A DNA stretch of 39,039 bases, taken from contig CALUOR010000035.1 of the NCBI GenBank assembly GCA_944322285.1, forward strand, positions 1-39,039, written 5' to 3'. Source of the DNA: an uncultured Bacteroides sp. (GTDB lineage Bacteria; Bacteroidota; Bacteroidia; Bacteroidales; Bacteroidaceae). The notes under the pieces are model-generated. The model was not told the origin of the DNA, searched no databases, and was given only the letters and a program-made list of their open reading frames with translations. Both the position numbers and the translations under genes were made by a program. Of the stretch, positions 33,036-39,039 are shown in pieces (the first letter of the stretch is position 1; each line of letters starts with the position of its first letter).

Positions 33036-33065
33036 TTTGTATATCGCTTTTTTCTCCTATCTTTG
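33036..33065 (+). promoter_or_regulatory. Promoter of the rhomboid operon
   Basis: -33 TTTG at 33036-33039 and -7 TATCTTTG at 33058-33065, 18 nt apart: a complete Bacteroidales-type promoter. The start site falls just before the ATG at 33093, which excludes the in-frame TTG at 33063 as start codon. Confidence 0.85.
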
Positions 33066-33092
33066 CGCCCACTGAACGAATCAATTATCCGA

Positions 33093-33827
33093 ATGAACAA
33101 TATACCAACTGTTACTAAAAATTTGCTGATTATAAACGTGCTGATGTTTCTCGGCATGTTGGTGGCGGAAAGTTATCAAATTGACCTTGCCGATTATTTA
33201 GGGCTTCATTTCATCCTTTCGGAGCATTTCAATGCCGCCCAGCTGGTCACCTACATGTTTATGCATGCGGGATTCACACATATTTTCTTCAACATGTTTG
33301 CCGTGTGGATGTTCGGCCGCATTTTGGAGCAGGTATGGGGGCCTAAGCGTTTTTTGTTTTATTATTTGGTATGCGGCATCGGCGCAGGCCTGATACAGGA
33401 AGTGGTGATGGGCGTGCGCTATTTCAGCATCGAATCGGGCATGCCCCCCGAAGCCGTCCAGGCCGTTTACGACCAGGGGGCACAGGCGTTGAGGTCGAAC
33501 ATGAATTTTGTAGACCCTGCCATGGCCAGCCTGAATTTGGTGCTTAACGGGACGACGGTGGGCGCTTCGGGTGCCGTGTACGCCATTCTGTTGGGCTTCG
33601 GAATGTTGTTTCCCAACCAGCCGATGTTTATCTTCCCGTTGCCCATGCCTATTAAAGCGAAATACTTTGTTATCGGCTATGCGTTGATTGAACTCTATTC
33701 AGGCTTTGCCAACAATGCGGGCGACAATGTAGCCCACTTCGCTCACTTGGGTGGCATGATATTCGGTTTCTTCCTTATTCTATATTGGCGAAATAAAAAC
33801 AGAGGAAATGGTTTCTATTATAACTGA
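33093..33827 (+). CDS. Rhomboid-family intramembrane serine protease, copy 1
   Basis: 244 residues, six or seven predicted membrane helices. The catalytic serine is Ser159 in GASG (157-160). The catalytic histidine is most likely His218 in the conserved stretch NVAHFAHLGGMIFG. The HxxxN-type motif HAGFTHIFFNMFAVW (58-72) of the L1 region is present, followed by the typical FGRILE. All key residues are intact, so an active protease is expected; substrates are unknown. The last 20 nt overlap the start of a second rhomboid gene, implying translational coupling. Confidence 0.93.
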   Translation: MNNIPTVTKNLLIINVLMFLGMLVAESYQIDLADYLGLHFILSEHFNAAQLVTYMFMHAGFTHIFFNMFAVWMFGRILEQVWGPKRFLFYYLVCGIGAGLIQEVVMGVRYFSIESGMPPEAVQAVYDQGAQALRSNMNFVDPAMASLNLVLNGTTVGASGAVYAILLGFGMLFPNQPMFIFPLPMPIKAKYFVIGYALIELYSGFANNAGDNVAHFAHLGGMIFGFFLILYWRNKNRGNGFYYN

Positions 33828-34698
33828 TTTGAAAGACAAGTTCCGCCGCGGCAACATGTGCCTGCAACTGATTTATATCAATGTCGCGGTGTTTGTGACA
33901 ATCTGGCTGGTGGAGGTAATACTGATGCTCTTCAACCAAAGCATGGGCGGCTGGCTCTCTTGGCTGGAGCTTCCGGCTTCCTTCACACGCGCCATTATGC
34001 AGCCTTGGTCGATTGTGACGTACATGTTCCTCCATGCGGGCTTCTTGCATATCCTTTTCAATATGCTTTGGCTCTATTGGTTTGGCATGTTATTCCTACA
34101 ATTCTTTTCGGCCAAGCATTTGCGGGGACTTTATATCGTAGGAGGCATTTGCGGAGGCCTGCTCTACATGGTAGCTTACAATGTGTTTCCCTACTTCCAA
34201 GGAATGGTGGAGCATTCACTCCTTTTAGGCGCTTCCGCATCGGTGCTGGCCGTCGTGGCCGCCACGGCTTACCGGGAGCCTAATTACCCGGTCGGATTAT
34301 TCCTGATAGGCACCATAAGACTGAAGTATCTGGCATTGGTAGCCATCGGATTGGATCTGCTTTTCATCACCTCAAGCAATGGCGGAGGCCACATCGCCCA
34401 CCTAGGAGGAGCCTTGGCCGGATTGTGGTTCGCGTCTTCGCTAAACAAAGGCAAGGACATCACGAAAGGAATCAATCGCCTTTGCGATGCTTTGGCCTCG
34501 CTCTTCCATCCCCGTCCCCGGAAGCCTAAAATGAAGGTACATTACAACACCGAGCGAAAGAAAGACTATGATTATAATGCTCGGAAAAAGAACCAGTCGG
34601 ACGAAATAGACCGGATCCTCGACAAGCTGAAAAAATCGGGATATGAAAGTCTGACCGTTGAAGAAAAGAAAACCTTGTTCGATGCCAGCAAACGATAG
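33808..34698 (+). CDS. Rhomboid-family intramembrane protease, copy 2, with a charged C-terminal tail
   Basis: 296 residues. The membrane core (~20-215) has HAGFLHILFNMLWLYWFG (76-93), the predicted nucleophile Ser143 in GASA (141-144) rather than the usual GASG, and GGGHIAHLGGALAGLW containing His195/His198. The remaining ~80 residues are soluble, highly charged and Lys/Arg/Asp-rich, ending in a helical segment (DEIDRILDKLKKSGYESLTVEEK). This resembles C-terminal extensions of other Bacteroidetes rhomboids. The gene overlaps the first copy and is followed by an EEP protein 9 nt later. Activity is likely but the GASA change should be noted. Confidence 0.92.
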   Translation: MVSIITDLKDKFRRGNMCLQLIYINVAVFVTIWLVEVILMLFNQSMGGWLSWLELPASFTRAIMQPWSIVTYMFLHAGFLHILFNMLWLYWFGMLFLQFFSAKHLRGLYIVGGICGGLLYMVAYNVFPYFQGMVEHSLLLGASASVLAVVAATAYREPNYPVGLFLIGTIRLKYLALVAIGLDLLFITSSNGGGHIAHLGGALAGLWFASSLNKGKDITKGINRLCDALASLFHPRPRKPKMKVHYNTERKKDYDYNARKKNQSDEIDRILDKLKKSGYESLTVEEKKTLFDASKR

Positions 34699-34707
34699 AG
34701 GTTTCCC

Positions 34708-35805
34708 ATGAAGCTTATCAGAAATTTCATATTATGGATAGGAATTGGGGGCAATGGATTATTTATTCTCTTGTTGATTGCCACTGCTTACAGCCCCTAT
34801 ATAGACCCGACCGTGCATCCTATACGCTCTTGTTTGGGGTTAGCATTTCCTGTCTTTTTGCTGGCAAATATAGGCTTCCTGTTATTTTGGCTTTTAATTC
34901 GTCAATACAAAGTGGCATTGTTGCCTTTAGCGGGCCTCTTACTCTGTTATGGCCAAATCCGGACCTATTTCCCTATTAATTTCCACACCGACCATTTGCC
35001 AGAGGAAAGTTTAAAGATATTGTCATATAACGTCATGCACTTCAATTCAGGCAAAAAGGTGAATGGGGAAAATGTGATATTGACCTATCTTCAAAATAGC
35101 GGAGCGGACATCCTATGTATCCAGGAATTTACCGCGCATTCGTCCCCACACTTGACTCAGAAAGAGATTGACCGCGCATTGCACGATTATCCTTATCACC
35201 ATATTGATAGATTAGGCAGCTCAGATATTAGTGCCAACAACATTGCTTGTTATTCCAAATATCCCATCCTCTCAGCCCAGAGGTTAAATTATGTCAGCGA
35301 TTGCAATGGGTCGATGATATACGAGCTGAAAGTGGGAAAAGATACTTTGATGCTTATCAATAACCATTTGGAATCGAACAAGCTGACCGCCGAGGACAAG
35401 CAGGTGTATACGGGCATGTTGACTGACCCGAAGAAAGAAAAAATGAAAAGCGGTGCCCGATTATTGCTAGGCAAATTGGGAGAAGCATCGGCCATCCGTG
35501 GTCCTCAGGCCGATGCCGTAGCTAAGGCAGTACGAACCTCGAAACACGCTAAGGTCATTGTGTGTGGAGACTTCAATGATACCCCTATTTCGTATGCCCG
35601 GCGTGTCATTGGACAACACATGAACGACGCTTTCACCCAATCCGGCCAAGGATTGGGCATCTCATACAACCAGAACCGGTTTTATTTCCGGATAGACCAT
35701 ATCCTGGTAAGTAAGAATCTACGGACTTATAACTGTACGGTAGACCGGAGCATTAAAGATTCTGACCACTATCCGATATGGTGTTATGTCACTCCTAAAG
35801 GATAG
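34708..35805 (+). CDS. Membrane-anchored endonuclease/exonuclease/phosphatase-family protein
   Basis: 365 residues. Three N-terminal membrane helices (about 5-28, 38-60 and 67-85) are followed by an EEP domain (~105-365). EEP landmarks: LKILSYNVMHFNSG, the metal-binding glutamate in ADILCIQEF, CYSKYPILS, MLINNHLESNKL, the Asp/Asn pair in VVCGDFNDTPISY, and the terminal SDHYPIW. The catalytic set appears complete. EEP enzymes hydrolyse phosphodiesters or phospholipids; the membrane anchor suggests a non-cytoplasmic substrate, but the side is not certain. Third gene of the rhomboid operon, with 9 nt spacing. Confidence 0.88.
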   Translation: MKLIRNFILWIGIGGNGLFILLLIATAYSPYIDPTVHPIRSCLGLAFPVFLLANIGFLLFWLLIRQYKVALLPLAGLLLCYGQIRTYFPINFHTDHLPEESLKILSYNVMHFNSGKKVNGENVILTYLQNSGADILCIQEFTAHSSPHLTQKEIDRALHDYPYHHIDRLGSSDISANNIACYSKYPILSAQRLNYVSDCNGSMIYELKVGKDTLMLINNHLESNKLTAEDKQVYTGMLTDPKKEKMKSGARLLLGKLGEASAIRGPQADAVAKAVRTSKHAKVIVCGDFNDTPISYARRVIGQHMNDAFTQSGQGLGISYNQNRFYFRIDHILVSKNLRTYNCTVDRSIKDSDHYPIWCYVTPKG

Positions 35806-35876
35806 CAAGGCACCGTGCTTGGGGCGTAGGATATAAAAAAATGGCGTTATGAGGTAATATATTGTGAAAAAAGAGC

Positions 35877-35884
35877 TATATTTG
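35877..35884 (+). promoter_or_regulatory. -7 box of the secDF promoter
   Basis: TATATTTG matches TAnnTTTG and lies 60 nt before the secDF start, in the 138-nt gap after the EEP gene. No convincing -33 box at normal spacing. Confidence 0.6.
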
Positions 35885-35943
35885 CAACCTTGTAAAAGTG
35901 TGGAAATTAATTAATAAAGTAATCATAATAAACTAAAAGTAAC

Positions 35944-38937
35944 ATGCAAAACAAAGGATTTGTAAAGGCTTTTGCAGTTCTGCTTACATTGGTATGCGTG
36001 TTCTACCTTTCGTTCTCTTTCGTGACCCGTCATTACACGAACAAAGCGAAGGAATATGCGAAAGGAGACCCGCATTTGGAACAAGACTACTTGGATTCAT
36101 TGGCCAATGAGAAAGTGTGGTTGTGGAACTGGAGCCTGAAAGATTGTAGAGAGATGGAAATCGGTTTGGGTTTGGACTTGAAGGGTGGTATGAACGTCAT
36201 CCTCGAAGTGTCTGTACCGGATGTTATCAAGGCCTTGGCCGACAACAAACCCGATGAAGCCTTCAACAAGGCACTGGCAAATGCCGCCCAGGAAGCGAAA
36301 ACAAGCCAAGAAGACGTTATCACATTGTTCATCCGGGAATATCACCGGCTGGCTCCGGATGCATCTTTGGCACAATTGTTTGCTACTCAACAACTGAAAG
36401 ACAAAGTAAACCAAAAGTCAACCGATGCTCAAGTAGAATCCGTATTGCGTTCGGAAGTCAAGGCCGCCGTTGAGAATTCATACAATGTATTGCGTACCCG
36501 TATCGACCGTTTTGGTGTAGTTCAGCCAAACATTCAAAGTTTGGAAGACAAGATGGGACGTATCATGGTGGAACTTCCCGGTATCAAGGAGCCTGAACGT
36601 GTGAGAAAATTACTCCAAGGATCCGCCAATTTGGAATTCTGGGAAACTTACAGTTCGCGTGACATCGCGCCTTATATGCAATCTGCCGACAACAAATTGC
36701 GCACTATTTTGGCCATGAACGCCGATACAACAAAGGTAGAAGCAACCATGACCGAAGAACCGAAACCGGCGATAAGCACCGCTGATAGCTTGGCCGCCGC
36801 ATTAAAAGGCGAGACTGCTTCGCAAGATGCAAACTTGGCCCAATACAAGAAAGACCATCCATTGCTGGCATTAATGCAGGTAAATCCGAATGGAGGCCCT
36901 GTTGTAGCATACGTCAATTACAAAGACACGGCTGAAGTGAATAAGTATTTGGCTATACCGGAAGTGCAGTCCATCTTCCCCAAAGACCTGCGCTTAAAGT
37001 GGGGTGTTTCTGCCGCAGCTTTCGACCCGAAAGCACAGACATTTGAATTGTATGCTATCCGTTCTACTGAACGCGATGGACGCGCACCGCTGGAAGGTGA
37101 TGTGATTGTAGATGCTACAAATGACTTTGACCAATTCGGTCATCCGGCTGTAAGTATGACAATGAACACCGATGGTTCACGCCGCTGGGCACAGCTGACC
37201 AAACAAAATGTAGGAAACAGCATCGCCATCGTATTGGACGGCTACGTATATTCTGCCCCCAATGTACAGAATGAAATTACGGGAGGGCGTTCTCAAATTA
37301 CCGGCAACTTCACTCCGGAAGAAGCCAAGGACTTGGCCAACGTATTGAAGTCCGGTAAGATGCCCGCTCCTGCCCACATCGTACAGGAAGATATTGTAGG
37401 CCCATCGTTGGGTCAAGAATCCATCGAAGCCGGTATTATTTCCTGCATCGTTGCCTTCATTCTGTTGATGGTGTACGTTTGCTCCATGTACGGTTTCACA
37501 GCCGGTATGGTTGCCAACGGTGCCCTGTTGCTCAACTTCTTCTTTACTTTGGGTATTCTTTCTTCCTTCCAGGCAGCTCTGACCATGTCCGGTATCGCCG
37601 GTTTGGTATTATCTCTCGGTATGGCGGTAGATGCCAACGTGTTGATTTTTGAGCGTACTAAGGAAGAACTTCGTTTGGGTAAGAAAGTGAGAGACGCCTT
37701 GAAGGATGGTTACTCCAACGCCTTCTCCGCTATCTTCGACTCTAACTTTACATCTATCATCACCGGCGTTATTCTGTTCTATTTCGGTACAGGTCCTATC
37801 CGCGGATTTGCCACAACGCTAATTATCGGTATCGCTATTTCGTTCTTTACAGCTGTATTCATGACCCGTCTGGTATTCGAGCACTTCATGGACAAAGGCA
37901 AGTGGCTGAACCTCACGTTCGAGACTCGCTTGTCGAAGGGCGTGTTGCAAGACACGAAGTACAACTTCATGAAATATAACAAGACGTGGCTCACTTCGGG
38001 GTTGATTATTGTCCTTATCTGTGTAGGCTTCCTCGTCACACGTGGATTGAGCCAAAGCATCGACTTCACCGGTGGTCGCAACTATCAGGTGCGTTTCGAG
38101 CAGTCGATTGAACCTGAACAAGTACGTGAACTAATGGAAGGTCAGTTTGACGATGCTAACGTGACAGTAATTGCCATTGGCACAGACGGCAAGACGGTTC
38201 GAATCAGTACAAACTACCGCATCAATGAAGAAGGCAACAATGTTGACTCGGAAATCGAAGCCAAATTGTACGAGGTGCTGAAGCCGCTACTCACGAAAAA
38301 CATTTCATTGGAGACTTTCATTGACCGTGACAATCACACGGGAGGCAGCATCATCAGTTCGCAGAAAGTAGGTCCGAGCATAGCCGATGACTTGAAAGTG
38401 GCAGCCGTATGGGCCGTTATCTTTGCCGTGTTGGGCATTGGCCTCTACATTCTCTTCCGCTTCCGCAACATTGCGTATAGCGTGGGTTCTATCGCTGCGT
38501 TGTCATTCGATACCATCTTGATATTGGGTGTTTACTCCATGTTCTGGAACATTCTTCCTTTCTCTATGGAAATAGACCAGACCTTTATCGGTGCTATCCT
38601 AACCGCTATCGGTTACTCTATCAATGACAAGGTGGTTATTTTCGACCGTGTGCGTGAGTATTTCCACCTCTATCCAAAACGGAACACATTCCAGCTGTTC
38701 AACGATTCGCTTAACTCTACGTTGACCCGTACGTTGTTCACTGGTTCATCCACATTGATAGTACTGGTGGTAATCTTCATTCTAGGTGGTGAAAGTATCC
38801 GCAGTTTCTCGTTCGCCATGGTTTTGGGTGTTGTATTCGGTACGTTCTCATCATTGTTCATTGCTTCTCCTATCGCTTACAAGTTGTTGAAGAAGAAAGG
38901 CGAAGTCTCTGAAGAGACCGCTATTGAGAAGAAATAG
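35944..38937 (+). CDS. secDF: Fused protein translocase subunit SecDF
   Basis: 997 residues combining SecD and SecF, which use the proton motive force to assist SecYEG-dependent export. SecD part: membrane helix 1 (~8-28), motif GLDLKGGMNVILEV (76-89), a large periplasmic domain, then five helices with LSLGMAVDANVLIFERTKEEL. SecF part: a helix at ~685-700, QSIDFTGGRNYQVRF, and LTAIGYSINDKVVIFDRVREY. It has about twelve helices in total. The fusion is usual in Bacteroidetes. The periplasmic domain has an extra ~100-residue Ala/Lys/Gln-rich stretch (about 110-160 and 255-310) compared with compact SecD proteins. It has its own terminator at the window end. Confidence 0.96.
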   Translation: MQNKGFVKAFAVLLTLVCVFYLSFSFVTRHYTNKAKEYAKGDPHLEQDYLDSLANEKVWLWNWSLKDCREMEIGLGLDLKGGMNVILEVSVPDVIKALADNKPDEAFNKALANAAQEAKTSQEDVITLFIREYHRLAPDASLAQLFATQQLKDKVNQKSTDAQVESVLRSEVKAAVENSYNVLRTRIDRFGVVQPNIQSLEDKMGRIMVELPGIKEPERVRKLLQGSANLEFWETYSSRDIAPYMQSADNKLRTILAMNADTTKVEATMTEEPKPAISTADSLAAALKGETASQDANLAQYKKDHPLLALMQVNPNGGPVVAYVNYKDTAEVNKYLAIPEVQSIFPKDLRLKWGVSAAAFDPKAQTFELYAIRSTERDGRAPLEGDVIVDATNDFDQFGHPAVSMTMNTDGSRRWAQLTKQNVGNSIAIVLDGYVYSAPNVQNEITGGRSQITGNFTPEEAKDLANVLKSGKMPAPAHIVQEDIVGPSLGQESIEAGIISCIVAFILLMVYVCSMYGFTAGMVANGALLLNFFFTLGILSSFQAALTMSGIAGLVLSLGMAVDANVLIFERTKEELRLGKKVRDALKDGYSNAFSAIFDSNFTSIITGVILFYFGTGPIRGFATTLIIGIAISFFTAVFMTRLVFEHFMDKGKWLNLTFETRLSKGVLQDTKYNFMKYNKTWLTSGLIIVLICVGFLVTRGLSQSIDFTGGRNYQVRFEQSIEPEQVRELMEGQFDDANVTVIAIGTDGKTVRISTNYRINEEGNNVDSEIEAKLYEVLKPLLTKNISLETFIDRDNHTGGSIISSQKVGPSIADDLKVAAVWAVIFAVLGIGLYILFRFRNIAYSVGSIAALSFDTILILGVYSMFWNILPFSMEIDQTFIGAILTAIGYSINDKVVIFDRVREYFHLYPKRNTFQLFNDSLNSTLTRTLFTGSSTLIVLVVIFILGGESIRSFSFAMVLGVVFGTFSSLFIASPIAYKLLKKKGEVSEETAIEKK

Positions 38938-38963
38938 GAATTATCCTAAATATAAAAAGAATA

Positions 38964-39003
38964 AAGAAGGTGTGTCGTAATGAGCGATGCGCCTTCTTTT
39001 TTT
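38964..39003 (+). terminator. Intrinsic terminator of secDF
   Basis: AAGAAGGTGTGTCG from 38964 pairs with CGATGCGCCTTCTT, with one internal mismatch and G-U pairs and a 7-nt loop, followed by TTTTTT. The stem starts with the same AGAAGGTGTG as the ilv terminator at 4577. Confidence 0.88.
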
Positions 39004-39039
39004 CGTCAATTACAAAAGAAAAGTTCGCAATCTTCAAGC

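Overview
The window looks like a chromosomal segment of a member of the Bacteroidales (Bacteroides/Phocaeicola-like). This rests on several signs: -7 boxes of the Bacteroides type (TAnnTTTG) upstream of many genes, weak Shine-Dalgarno sequences, a type III glutamine synthetase, the LL-diaminopimelate aminotransferase route to lysine, a fused SecDF, and the gene order ilvB-ilvN-acyl-ACP thioesterase-ilvC. I see no rRNA, tRNA, CRISPR array, insertion sequence or prophage gene.

Layout. 150-4551 (+): branched-chain amino acid operon ilvB, ilvN, acyl-ACP thioesterase, ilvC, ending in a strong hairpin terminator. 4641-15374 (-): a nitrogen and lysine block read as dapF, dapL, glnN, gltB, gltD. asnB (15882-17552, +) is divergent from dapF. 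17689-21894 (+): a very large CoA-dehydratase-activase-like protein with its own promoter and a perfect dyad between the promoter boxes. It meets, tail to tail with 3 nt between, a three-gene minus-strand operon (26530-21898): a nucleotidase C-terminal-domain lipoprotein, a metallophosphatase, and a GH3/beta-lactamase-fold fusion. 26685-28916 (+): DUF1573 protein and meaB. 28917-29749 is a gene-poor stretch holding what looks like a regulated leader RNA, a short ORF with a signal-like N-terminus, a terminator and a repeat array. 29837-30337 (+): GNAT acetyltransferase. 32979-30400 (-): a polytopic membrane protein and argS. 33093-38937 (+): two overlapping rhomboid genes, a membrane-anchored EEP-family protein, and secDF.

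The first half is a compact ammonia-assimilation and amino-acid cluster. GlnN and GltBD fix ammonia into glutamine and glutamate, AsnB uses glutamine, and IlvBNC and DapL/DapF feed branched-chain amino acids, lysine and peptidoglycan.

The most unusual feature is in the gaps. Several hold short tandem arrays with a near-constant period of 22 bp (23 bp in one), but the sequence is different at each locus: about 3370, 6037, 10754, 15698 and 29631. Two of them are built from near-perfect 17-bp dyads plus 5-bp spacers. Other gaps in the ilv and dap operons carry different AT-rich inverted repeats. The second unusual feature is the leader at 29062-29335, which can form two mutually exclusive folds. 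One contains an intrinsic terminator, and a 16-codon upstream ORF overlaps one controlling arm. Both observations come from the sequence itself. Their functions are inference.
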